Assembly (NCBI GenBank): GCA_947623745.1
Contig: CANQHN010000016.1
Coordinates: 1 to 61,595, forward strand
Length of the DNA: 61,595 nucleotides
DNA from: an uncultured Oscillospiraceae bacterium
GTDB taxonomy: Bacteria; Bacillota; Clostridia; Oscillospirales; Oscillospiraceae
Reading direction: 5' to 3'
The position numbers and the translations under genes were made by a program. Below the pieces are notes generated by a model. It saw only the letters and a list, made by a program, of their open reading frames with translations. It made no database searches and had not been told where the DNA came from. The first letter of the stretch is position 1. The number at the start of each line of letters is the position of its first letter. Shown here piece after piece: positions 35,487-42,942 of the stretch.

Positions 35487-35987
35487 CTATGAAGATACGC
35501 CGTTTATCTGGCTTTCCTGCCGGGCAATATTGACGATCTCAAGCCCCTGGGCATTCGCGTAGTTGACGGTGTAGGCCGTCCCGCCGCTGTTCCCAGTCAG
35601 GTAGCAGACGCAGATCCCGCTGCCGTCCACCAGGCGGCGGTTCCTTTTGTGCATACAGCCCGGCGTGTACTGCTGGCCGGTGTAAATCACTTCGTCCGCC
35701 TGGGATTTCACCCGCTCATACTCGGCGGCATCCTCCGGCCTCCAGCCCCTTGTCTGCGTCAGGCACGGGAGAATCAGGATCAGCTTCATGCCGGGACAGC
35801 TCTCCCGCAGGCGGATCACTGTCTGCGCGGCGAGGGCATCAAAGCCCAGGGCGCCCCCCGCCTTGTAGTACCGGGTCCCTCTCCGGTACAGTTCAAGAAT
35901 AACGCGCTCCAGCCTGCCGGAGATCGCCGCCAGTTCCTCCGGGGGGATCTTCCGGTGGCCAGTGAAGCAGCAGGTTTCTTCCTGCAT
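35487..35987 (-). CDS. SLOG-family protein (DUF1273/YpsA-like)
   Basis: 166 residues. CCFTGHRKIP at the start, YYKAGGALGFDALAAQTVIRL and DGSGICVCYLTGNSGGTAYTVNYA are the hallmark Rossmann-like nucleotide-binding segments of the YpsA/SLOG family. The family is thought to bind a nucleotide-derived ligand. No reaction is established for this protein. GGGAGG is 6 nt before the ATG. It is transcribed away from the XRE regulator across a 165-bp gap. Confidence 0.82.
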   Translation of the reverse strand: MQEETCCFTGHRKIPPEELAAISGRLERVILELYRRGTRYYKAGGALGFDALAAQTVIRLRESCPGMKLILILPCLTQTRGWRPEDAAEYERVKSQADEVIYTGQQYTPGCMHKRNRRLVDGSGICVCYLTGNSGGTAYTVNYANAQGLEIVNIARQESQINGVSS

Positions 35988-36021
35988 CCGTTCACCCTCC
36001 CGCTTTCATAGTGAGAAAATC

Positions 36022-36080
36022 AAATTGCATTCATGTTTAATAATTATAATAGCAATTAAAAGAAAAACAAGATGCAATTT
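36022..36080 (-). promoter_or_regulatory. SLOG-gene promoter inside a wide inverted repeat
   Basis: On the minus strand TTGTTT (36065-36070), 16 bp and TATAAT (36043-36048) form a good promoter. It is flanked by AAATTGCAT (36022-36030) and its exact complement (36072-36080), 41 bp apart. The adjacent XRE protein could bind these arms and control both genes. Confidence 0.6.
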
Positions 36081-36152
36081 CATATTTTAGCCGCCGATGC
36101 TCTCCCGCGATTCAAGGTACAATAATGAACGGATGGAGAGGAGGCGAGTTGG

Positions 36153-36476
36153 ATGGACGAGGTTCAGCAATATGAAAAATACCTGCGGGATCATATCACC
36201 GAGCTGCGTGGGAAAAAAGGTGTGTCGGAACACCGCATGAGTCTGGAATTGGGGAAAAGCGGTTCCTATATTCGCTCCATTACCAGCGGAGCCACAATGC
36301 CCTCCATGAAGGAGCTGTTTAATATCATGGTATATTTTGAGGTCAGCCCATCGGAGTTTTTCTCCGGCCTGAAAGGGGGAAATACCCTGCGGGCAACGCT
36401 GGGAGAAAAGCTGCGGGAGTTGAGCGACGCGGACTTGGAAAAGGTGTCGCTGTTCATTGACTGGATCACGAAATAA
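36153..36476 (+). CDS. XRE-family helix-turn-helix regulator
   Basis: 107 residues. The HTH region is GVSEHRMSLELGKSGSYIRSITSGATMPSMKELFNIMVYF, a typical lambda-repressor-like fold at about 25-65. It is followed by a short helical C-terminus. GAGAGGAGG precedes the ATG. It lies next to the divergent SLOG gene and its inverted repeat, so it is likely a local regulator. Confidence 0.85.
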   Translation: MDEVQQYEKYLRDHITELRGKKGVSEHRMSLELGKSGSYIRSITSGATMPSMKELFNIMVYFEVSPSEFFSGLKGGNTLRATLGEKLRELSDADLEKVSLFIDWITK

Positions 36477-36520
36477 ATCCGTCACACGGCGTGAGACGTT
36501 TTCGATCCAGCATAAAAATC

Positions 36521-36549
36521 TTGTAAAACGAAGTTCCCCATGATACAAT
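36521..36549 (+). promoter_or_regulatory. promoter of the coiled-coil gene
   Basis: TTGTAA (36521-36526), a 17-bp spacer and TACAAT (36544-36549) lie 30 bp upstream of the ATG at 36580. An imperfect dyad GTCACACGGCGTGAGAC (36481-36497) is 24 bp further upstream. Confidence 0.65.
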
Positions 36550-36579
36550 ATACGCATCTTAATACGAGGAGGCAGGAAT

Positions 36580-36918
36580 ATGGCAGAAAATGAAGTGAAA
36601 CGCGCGCGCCGCACTCCGCAGGAGAGGGCCGAGGCAATTGATGTGCAAATTGGAAAGATGGAAACGCTGATCTCCGGGTATGAGGCAAAGGCGAAGGCAT
36701 TCAAAGATGAATGTGATAAGAAGATCGATGAAGCCCGCGGAAAGATCAAGCAATTAGAGGAAAAGAAAGCGGCCATCCTTGCTCCAAAGCCTCCTCGTAA
36801 GCCCCGCATGACAAAGAAGCAAAAAATAGAGGCCATTTTGAAGAAAGCCCAAAAATCCGGGAAGAGCGCCGAAGAAATTGCTGAGGCCCTGGGCATTGAT
36901 ATTGATATCGAAGAATAA
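36580..36918 (+). CDS. coiled-coil protein
   Basis: 112 residues, highly charged. Residues 15-65 form a coiled coil (EAIDVQIGKMETLISGYEAK and later IDEARGKIKQLEEKKAAI). A Pro/Lys linker leads to a short helical C-terminus with KSAEEIAEALGIDIDIEE. The end resembles a small SAP- or HTH-like DNA-binding unit, but this is uncertain. It has its own promoter and terminator, so it is a single-gene unit. Confidence 0.7.
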   Translation: MAENEVKRARRTPQERAEAIDVQIGKMETLISGYEAKAKAFKDECDKKIDEARGKIKQLEEKKAAILAPKPPRKPRMTKKQKIEAILKKAQKSGKSAEEIAEALGIDIDIEE

Positions 36919-36920
36919 TT

Positions 36921-36960
36921 AAAAAGTGCAGTACAGTCTACATCTGTACTGCACTTTTTT
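36921..36960 (+). terminator. intrinsic terminator
   Basis: A stem AAAAAGTGCAGTACAG with its complement, seven-base loop and a T6 run begins 2 bp after the stop. The A and T ends allow it to work in both directions. Confidence 0.92.
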
Positions 36961-37082
36961 AGATTCCATGACCATGACAAGCCTATTAAAAACCCATTAC
37001 CAAAAAGACGGGAAAATCATCCCCGGCTTTTCTTGTCCATATACGGCGTTCCTACGCAGTGTCCTCTGTGGGATAGTCAGGC

Positions 37083-37523
37083 TCAGAAAGTCGAGTCGCT
37101 GTCGCTGGAAACGCGCAATTCGTCACAGCGGATATCCACAATATCCAGGATGGGGATCTCCGTACCATCAACAAAAACAACTTTTCCTTCGATGCTGTCA
37201 ATCTTTTTAACATTGCCGGACACGGTGAGGTACGCGCCTCCGGCTTTTTTCATATCCGGCTTAAAATATCGGATTTCTACCTCCGGCCTTTGCCGGATGT
37301 GTTTCTCCACCACGCGAAGCACGGCGTCAAGCGCCTCGATCCTATCGTCGCTCAGCTCAATTTGACGATCCGTAAGACGGACGGTCTCCTCGATCGCGGA
37401 GCCGTAACCTGTCAGGGCCGCGAAGGGGGAAAACTGCGCCGCCCGGTCAAGCATCGACATGCGGGGCCGCTTCTCCGACACATGATGCGGCAGGTGGATG
37501 ATATCCTCATACTGGCCGTTCAC
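37083..37523 (-). CDS. YolD-like protein
   Basis: 146 residues. RPRMSMLDRAAQFSPFAALTGY near the start is the YolD signature, followed by a beta-rich domain (GAYLTVSGNVKKIDSIEGKVVFVDGTEIPI). YolD-like proteins are commonly encoded with Y-family polymerases and are functionally linked to them. Here its ATG overlaps the polymerase stop (ATGA), so it is translated from the same mRNA. Confidence 0.87.
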   Translation of the reverse strand: MNGQYEDIIHLPHHVSEKRPRMSMLDRAAQFSPFAALTGYGSAIEETVRLTDRQIELSDDRIEALDAVLRVVEKHIRQRPEVEIRYFKPDMKKAGGAYLTVSGNVKKIDSIEGKVVFVDGTEIPILDIVDIRCDELRVSSDSDSTF

Positions 37524-39025
37524 GCTTTGTGTCCTCCAATCTGGCTGTTCCTTTCCCGGGCTGTCGCGCCCTCCTGCAGATTCATCCCCTTTAGAATAGC
37601 ATTCTTGCCATACCGCTTTTTTATGGTGATGAGCGTTTCCTGGATTTTGCGCTCCCTGTCCAGAGCCTCCGCTTCCTTCCGCTGCTGTTCCTGCTGGGTG
37701 GCATAGTCCGTGAACAGGTCGAGCTGTTCGCAGGAAGAGTCTTCGGAAACATCCTTTTCATCAACAACATGGTTTGCGACCACATACATCCGCCGCACGG
37801 TGAGATCCTTGTTCACGATCCGGTCAAACAGCTCCATTACAGCTTCTATGATGAGTTTGGTGGACGAAGTTTTCCTTCCGAGATTGATAGTGCCGTGGGC
37901 GTGTTTGGGGATCTCCCGCCCGTAGGGGTCTTTCATGATCTCTCCGCGATAGGCGCCGCGCTTATGCGGATCCGTCAGGTTTTCGATGTCATAGCCCACC
38001 GTCAGCACCATTTGGTCGGTGACGAGCCGTTTTTCCACCAGGTCCAGCACAAGCAGGTCTGTCATCTCCCTTGCGACCAGCTTCGCCTTATCAAATGCGT
38101 AGGGGCTTTGAAGCACCTGCCCGGAGCTGATGCTGTTGGAGCTTGGCCTGTATGCCTTAATGTCAGCGATCGTGCAGGGCTCCCATCCCCATGCGTGATC
38201 GATCAAAAGTTCCGCGTTGACACCAAACAGCTTATAAAGGCTGTCCTCATCGTGGACGGAACGGCGTGCCACATCGCCCATTGTGAACATACCGTTTTGC
38301 TCCAGCTTGCGGGCGTAGCCCTTTCCCACGCGCCAGAAATCGGTCAGGGGCGTATGACTCCAAAGCTTCCTGCGGTAGCTCATTTCATCCAGTTCCGCGA
38401 TCCTGACGCCATTTTTATCCGGTTGGATATGCTTTGCTTCCACATCCATAGCGACCTTGCAGAGATACAAATTCGTCCCAATGCCCGCCGTGGCTGTGAT
38501 GCCGGTGGTATTCAGCACATCCTGGATCATGGCCGTGGCCAGTTCGCGGGGCGACATGCGGTAGGTATCCAGATAATCCGTCGCATCCAGAAACACCTCG
38601 TCGATGGAATAGGAGTGGATATCCTCCGGGGCGATATATTTCAGATAAATGTCGTAAATGCGTGTGCTGAATTCCATATAATGCGCCATCTGCGGCGGAG
38701 CAATGATGTAGTCCAGTTCCAGCCCCGGGGTTGAACGCACATCGGGGTCATGGGAGGATTTGCCCGTAAACGCATGGCCAGGAGCACTGCGGAGCCGCTG
38801 GCTGTTGATCTGTTTCACCCGCTGTACGACTTCAAAGAGCCGCGCCCGGCCGGAAATGCCGTAGGCTTTGAGAGAGGGGGAAACCGCCAGGCAGATCGTT
38901 TTCTCAGTCCGGGATTCGTCCGCAACGACCAGGTTCGTGGTGAGAGGATCAAGTCCCCGCTCCACGCACTCCACCGAGGCATAGAAAGAGCGCAAATCAA
39001 TCGCAATATAGGTTTTGTCCTTCAT
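37520..39025 (-). CDS. Y-family translesion DNA polymerase (UmuC/DinB-like)
   Basis: 501 residues from ATG 39025. A longer GTG start at 39055 is possible. The catalytic segments YIAIDLRSFYASVECVERG (Asp10) and YSIDEVFLD are intact, as are GIGTNLYLCKVAMD and the thumb HhH segment. It copies damaged DNA with low fidelity. With YolD it forms the common Firmicute mobile-element pair, often under damage control, although I see no clear LexA box. The element also supplies a DnaN clamp that such a polymerase would need. Confidence 0.92.
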   Translation of the reverse strand: MKDKTYIAIDLRSFYASVECVERGLDPLTTNLVVADESRTEKTICLAVSPSLKAYGISGRARLFEVVQRVKQINSQRLRSAPGHAFTGKSSHDPDVRSTPGLELDYIIAPPQMAHYMEFSTRIYDIYLKYIAPEDIHSYSIDEVFLDATDYLDTYRMSPRELATAMIQDVLNTTGITATAGIGTNLYLCKVAMDVEAKHIQPDKNGVRIAELDEMSYRRKLWSHTPLTDFWRVGKGYARKLEQNGMFTMGDVARRSVHDEDSLYKLFGVNAELLIDHAWGWEPCTIADIKAYRPSSNSISSGQVLQSPYAFDKAKLVAREMTDLLVLDLVEKRLVTDQMVLTVGYDIENLTDPHKRGAYRGEIMKDPYGREIPKHAHGTINLGRKTSSTKLIIEAVMELFDRIVNKDLTVRRMYVVANHVVDEKDVSEDSSCEQLDLFTDYATQQEQQRKEAEALDRERKIQETLITIKKRYGKNAILKGMNLQEGATARERNSQIGGHKA

Positions 39026-39234
39026 GCCTCGCCAACTCCATTCCGCTTTTCTCACTTCATATCATACCAGATTTGCGCCGATAATTCCAGACATTGAACA
39101 GGTAATCAGGCAGGCTTCTGAGAAAGCACTGAAATACGGTATCGCCATTCGATCTCTTTAACGTCACTCCGCACACACTATGCCGCAGTTTCCGGCAGCG
39201 GCATGGCTGTACCTCCCCTTGCGGAAAGCGCAAG

Positions 39235-39263
39235 TTTACAGCGGCCGAGCCGGATGGTAAACT
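39235..39263 (+). promoter_or_regulatory. promoter-like pair in leader copy 2
   Basis: TTTACA, 17 bp and TAAACT (39258-39263), identical to the pair in copy 1. Same caveat: the boxes are also arms of a dyad. Confidence 0.5.
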
Positions 39264-39313
39264 GAAGGTGTATTTCAGGGCGGAGCATTGTAGGGCGGAG
39301 CATTTTAGGGTGG

Positions 39314-39472
39314 ATGGAAAGGAGGCCAGGGGAGCAGTCTGCCCCCAGACCAGTCCACAAGGCTGACCAGGAATACAAAAATACAAACAGGACCGAGAAG
39401 ACCGTAATTGCCCAGTGGGCGGTTGCGGTCTTTTTTGTCCAAAAATCGAAAGGAGCAGCAAACTATGAGTGA
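39314..39472 (+). CDS. possible leader peptide crossing the attenuator (52 aa)
   Basis: The frame homologous to 14910-15086 is open from ATG 39314 through the terminator and T-run. It stops at TGA 39470-39472, 8 bp inside the JAMM gene. Of the four substitutions in the shared frame up to the T-run, two are silent. The different T-run lengths and sequence after it change the frame end, yet both copies finish just past the next start codon. Confidence 0.35.
   Translation: MERRPGEQSAPRPVHKADQEYKNTNRTEKTVIAQWAVAVFFVQKSKGAANYE
39400..39436 (+). terminator. intrinsic terminator / attenuator in leader copy 2
   Basis: Arms 39400-39413 and 39417-39430 pair along all 14 positions, with three G-U pairs, around AGT, and are followed by six T. 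The C-to-T change relative to copy 1 restores an A-T pair. It lies 28 bp before the JAMM start. Confidence 0.82.
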
Positions 39473-40793
39473 ACTGGAAAAAATGTTTGGATTTTCTGAC
39501 ATCGACGATGACGGGCTGGATATCGCGGCCATCTTCGGGGATTCGGCCGCGGCCGATGACCAACCGGCGCTGGAACCGCCCCCCGCAGATGTGCCGGAGG
39601 AAACTACGGATGCCAGGGCGGAGACGCTCAAGCCCACCGCGAAGGAAGGCAAAGATGACCCGGATGGCGGGCCTGACCTGTTTGCCGCCCTTGCTCCAAA
39701 GGGCGACCCTTCAGACAAGCCCGCAAAAAGTGAACAGGCCGCACCCAAGCAGGTATCCCTCTTTGATAAGCCCCCCGTGTTCTCTTACGGCGGCTCCAAG
39801 GAGGAGATCGAGGATCCTTCCATGACCTTTGAGGAGCTGCGTATTGCCAAGGCCGACGACTTCCCGGAGCTGGGCGAAGGGAAAAAGGTGTCCTGGTCGG
39901 TGTCCTACGGCAAAAGCACCAAGTTTATCTCCGATCCCAAGGGTACCACCATCGCCAGCATCAAGGAGGAGATCGAGAAGTCCAAGGCATTCCTGGACGC
40001 CTTGAAGAAGGCCAAGGACAAAGACCGCGATCCGGACTGCCTTGTGACGCCCAAGGTCACCGCCCAGAGCAAGGGCATCGCCTCCTACAAGGGGGTGTTC
40101 GCCACTGTGGAGGACGCCAAGGCATCGGACAAGACCATCTGCCTGATCCCCTCCCGGGACGGGCGAATCTACGAACTGCGAAAGACGGAGATGGGCGATT
40201 TCATCGCCCCAAAGCAGAAGATCATCGACTTCTCAGAGGTCAGGGCCGGGTTTACCCCGGCTCTGCCTCTGATCCCCCGGGAAGTCATGGGACAAATCAT
40301 CTCCTTCTTCCGCTGCTTTATGTATGAGCGTGAGGAGTTTGAGGCGCTGGCCCACATCTACTGGGACAGGGAATTGGAGGAATACACCGTCTTCATCCCC
40401 AGGCAGAGGGTGTCCAAGGCCCGCATTGACGCGGACCTCCGGGGCAGCGCGCTGCCGGAGGAGCGGTACATCCACTACGCCGATGTGCACAGCCACAACA
40501 GTATGGCCGCGAAGTTCTCCCTCACCGATGACGAGGACGAAAAGGCCACGCGGCTCTATTTCGTTATTGGCCATCTGGAACGGTTCTATCCTTCCATCAC
40601 AGCCCGGATGTCCTGCGGCGGAGTCTATCAGCAAATCGACCCGTCGCTGGTGCTGGAGGGCATCGGAGATGAGTTCCCGCCGGAGTGGCTGGATCAGGTG
40701 GAGCGGTGCGGCCGCGGCCCTTTCGAGGGCGCCTGTGACTTCTCCCGTCTGGACAATTTCCTGTGCGGCCGGCCGGAGGCGATGCCGGTATGA
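39465..40793 (+). CDS. JAMM/JAB-domain protein with candidate ubiquitin-like segment (PRTRC A-like)
   Basis: 442 residues. Residues 1-130 are acidic and low complexity. Residues 141-185 (KVSWSVSYGKSTKFISDP, then an ASIKEEIEKSKAF helix) have the strand-turn-strand-helix order of a beta-grasp fold. The C-terminal part is a JAMM domain: HSH at 342-344, Ser352 and Asp355 fit HxHx7SxxD, with Glu291 or Glu293 upstream as the likely general base. JAMM proteins remove ubiquitin-like tags. The gene overlaps the E1-like gene (ATGA). ATG 39465 has AAAGGAG 9 nt upstream; the longer frame starts inside the terminator and is rejected. Confidence 0.82.
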   Translation: MSELEKMFGFSDIDDDGLDIAAIFGDSAAADDQPALEPPPADVPEETTDARAETLKPTAKEGKDDPDGGPDLFAALAPKGDPSDKPAKSEQAAPKQVSLFDKPPVFSYGGSKEEIEDPSMTFEELRIAKADDFPELGEGKKVSWSVSYGKSTKFISDPKGTTIASIKEEIEKSKAFLDALKKAKDKDRDPDCLVTPKVTAQSKGIASYKGVFATVEDAKASDKTICLIPSRDGRIYELRKTEMGDFIAPKQKIIDFSEVRAGFTPALPLIPREVMGQIISFFRCFMYEREEFEALAHIYWDRELEEYTVFIPRQRVSKARIDADLRGSALPEERYIHYADVHSHNSMAAKFSLTDDEDEKATRLYFVIGHLERFYPSITARMSCGGVYQQIDPSLVLEGIGDEFPPEWLDQVERCGRGPFEGACDFSRLDNFLCGRPEAMPV

Positions 40794-41557
40794 AATTTTC
40801 CAAAGAACGCCCCGTAAAGGTGGTCATGCTGGGCGCCGGAGGCACGGGCGGGCATATCGCGCCCCATCTGTACCGGCTGCTCTACGCGCTGGACCGCCCT
40901 GTGCGCTTCATCGTCTGTGACGGCGATGTGGTAGAGGAGAAAAACCTTGTCCGGCAGAACTTTATCCCCGCCGATCTGGGCGAGAACAAGGCCAAGGTGC
41001 TGGCGGAGCGGTACGCCTCGGTATTCGGCATGGAGACTGAGTATGTGCCGGAGTTCATTGAGAGCGAGGATCGCCTGCGCCAGCTGCTGACGCCAAAGAT
41101 ATGGAGAATGGGTCGCTATTACGATTCCCCTGTTCTCCGCGAGCAGATTGTCCTCATCGGCGCCGTGGACAACAACCGCAGCCGGCAGCTCTGCCACAGC
41201 ATATTTTATCAGATGGACGAGCTGATCTATATCGACAGCGGCAATGGGGAGCACACCGGCCAGGTGGTCTGCGGTATCCGCAGCGGCGGCCGGACACTCT
41301 ACCAGCCCATCGGCAAGGCTTATCCAGATGTGCTCAAAGAGAAGGATAAATTCCCCACCGAGCTGAGCTGCGCCGAGGCGTCGCTCTCCGCGCCCCAGAG
41401 CATTGCCGCTAACATCACGGCGGCCACCGCCGTGGTTGACATCATCTACAACATTTTAGCCCTGGGGGACAGCCGTGTGCGGCAGGTCACCTTTGCCACG
41501 ACTTCCGTGAATGTGCGGCCCATCTTGGCAAAAACAAGACGAAAAAAGGCGGCATGA
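40790..41557 (+). CDS. E1-like ThiF-family adenylating protein (PRTRC ThiF-like)
   Basis: 255 residues. The Rossmann loop GAGGTGG (15-21), Asp44/Asp46 in CDGD, and the RQNF-x-DLG-x-NKAKV segment are the ATP-binding and adenylation features of E1/ThiF proteins. Cys194 in ELSCAEASL is at the position of the PRTRC ThiF cysteine and could form a thioester. It would activate the C-terminus of a ubiquitin-like or sulfur-carrier protein. It is coupled to the JAMM gene. An E2-like gene is in the same operon. Confidence 0.87.
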   Translation: MKFSKERPVKVVMLGAGGTGGHIAPHLYRLLYALDRPVRFIVCDGDVVEEKNLVRQNFIPADLGENKAKVLAERYASVFGMETEYVPEFIESEDRLRQLLTPKIWRMGRYYDSPVLREQIVLIGAVDNNRSRQLCHSIFYQMDELIYIDSGNGEHTGQVVCGIRSGGRTLYQPIGKAYPDVLKEKDKFPTELSCAEASLSAPQSIAANITAATAVVDIIYNILALGDSRVRQVTFATTSVNVRPILAKTRRKKAA

Positions 41558-41628
41558 GCCAGCAGCCGGTCCTGTTCAAAATGGAGCGAGAACACACTAT
41601 AACAAAAAAAGAAAAGGAGAAATACAGT

Positions 41629-42375
41629 ATGAAAACCGTTTACATCCCAGAAGGAGAAACCGTCCGCTATGAATCGCTGGTGACAGACCGGCTGGTGGTG
41701 CGCGGCTGCGTCGATGTGGCTGGCGACATCAGGGCCAAGACCATCTGCGGCGATGGGGTCATCCACGCCGGCACTGTTCACGCCGACATCATCCGTGCCG
41801 ATGAGGTGGAAACGGCGGAGGCGGTCTGTAGGCGCCTGATCGCAAAGCGTGTCCAGACCCCCGCGCTGATCGCCTCGGACTGTGCCGTTGTCAGCTGCTT
41901 CCTCTCCGCCTCCTATGTGGAAACAGGGAAGCTCACAGTGGCCGCCAGCGAGATCGACCAGCTCAAGGCCGATGAAGTGGTAAACCTCGGCCCCAGGACT
42001 CACGGGCTTCTGCTCACGCTGCTTGCTGCCGGGCTGCGCTCCCTCTGGGTGTCCCTGACGGCGCCCAGGCCGAAACAGGAGGAAACTGCCGGGCAGGCGC
42101 CCGCTGAAGATGACCCGGAGGAAGAGGCGGATCTGGATCCCACGGTGCGCGAAGAGATCGCGCGGACCGTCAGGGAGATCCTGGAGCAGGACCGGGCCGC
42201 CCAGAGGGAGGCGTCGCCTGAAGATGACGAAGACTTTGAACTCAAGCGCATCGTCAGCATGTTCAAGCTGCTGCGCGAACAGGGTTATACGCTGCGCGTC
42301 CTCCCCGGTACGCCGGAGGAAAACGCGCCGGCCTTTGACCTTGAGACCAAAACGATCCTCCGCCCCGCGGCGTGA
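41629..42375 (+). CDS. bactofilin-like polymer-forming protein
   Basis: 248 residues from ATG 41629, 8 nt after AAAGGAGA; an overlapping ATG at 41554 is possible. The N-terminal ~110 residues form short regular beta repeats (LVVRGCVDVAGDIRAKTI, GTVHADIIRADEVETAEAV), as in right-handed beta-helix bactofilins. A hydrophobic stretch (LLLTLLAAGLRSLWVSL) and an acidic linker follow, then a C-terminal domain. It may form a scaffold, or be the target of the E1/E2 pair; the latter is only a guess. Confidence 0.6.
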   Translation: MKTVYIPEGETVRYESLVTDRLVVRGCVDVAGDIRAKTICGDGVIHAGTVHADIIRADEVETAEAVCRRLIAKRVQTPALIASDCAVVSCFLSASYVETGKLTVAASEIDQLKADEVVNLGPRTHGLLLTLLAAGLRSLWVSLTAPRPKQEETAGQAPAEDDPEEEADLDPTVREEIARTVREILEQDRAAQREASPEDDEDFELKRIVSMFKLLREQGYTLRVLPGTPEENAPAFDLETKTILRPAA

Positions 42376-42453
42376 GGGAACAGAAGCGGCGAGGGCGTAT
42401 ATTTCCCTGCCGCCATTTTTTAGCTGCCAGAAAGATAAACAGGAGGTATCCGT

Positions 42454-42903
42454 ATGTCTGCTGCATCCCAGCAAAACAACATGCGCCGGCTCCATGGGCT
42501 TCTCGGCCGGGATCTCGGCTATATCTGGGGCGAGCGTGAAAGCGGCCCCAACGGGGAGAAAAGGATTTTTCTCAATATAGGCAAGGTGTTCCTGCGCGCA
42601 CTGGCCCAGGATCTGGGCCTGCGGGACGCTGTGGTGAGATCCAACCCCGCCGGCATCGGCGTGTCCGGCGACTGCACCCTCTACGGAATGTGGGAGGAGA
42701 GCGGCGTCTATGTCTGTGTCTGCCGGTTTCCCGGCAGCAGGGAGAATGTCATCCTCTACCGTGCCATCCGCAATATCCGGGATTACCGGGGCGGCTACAA
42801 CAATTATATCCGCCTGCGCGACCTGGAGACGTTGACCTACGGGGAGCTTCTGGCCCGGATCGGGTCGGTGCGCAGGGACCGCGCCTGTGAACGGGCGGCC
42901 TGA
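42454..42903 (+). CDS. hypothetical protein
   Basis: 149 residues with AGGAGG before the ATG. It contains NMRRLHGLLGRDLGYIWGER, a beta-rich middle (GVYVCVCRFPGSRENVILYR) and a helical end. Aromatic and Arg residues are common, which may suit nucleic-acid binding. No family is recognised. It lies between the bactofilin-like gene and the methylase-like gene in the same direction. Confidence 0.68.
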   Translation: MSAASQQNNMRRLHGLLGRDLGYIWGERESGPNGEKRIFLNIGKVFLRALAQDLGLRDAVVRSNPAGIGVSGDCTLYGMWEESGVYVCVCRFPGSRENVILYRAIRNIRDYRGGYNNYIRLRDLETLTYGELLARIGSVRRDRACERAA

Positions 42904-42942
42904 TGTGTCCGCTACGGCGAAAACGGGAGAGGAGGAATTATC

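Larger units (their letters stand above)
39213..39455 (+). promoter_or_regulatory. duplicated structured leader, copy 2 (upstream of JAMM/E1 operon)
   Basis: Near-identical partner of 14809-15052, with the same hairpin, promoter-like pair, 15-nt repeats (39277-39291 and 39292-39306), AAAGGAGG and terminator. The homology ends exactly at AAAGGAG, 9 nt before the JAMM gene. The upstream 39026-39212 is not shared with copy 1; it holds a short GCCGC...GCGGC hairpin (39182-39202) and no gene. Confidence 0.85.
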
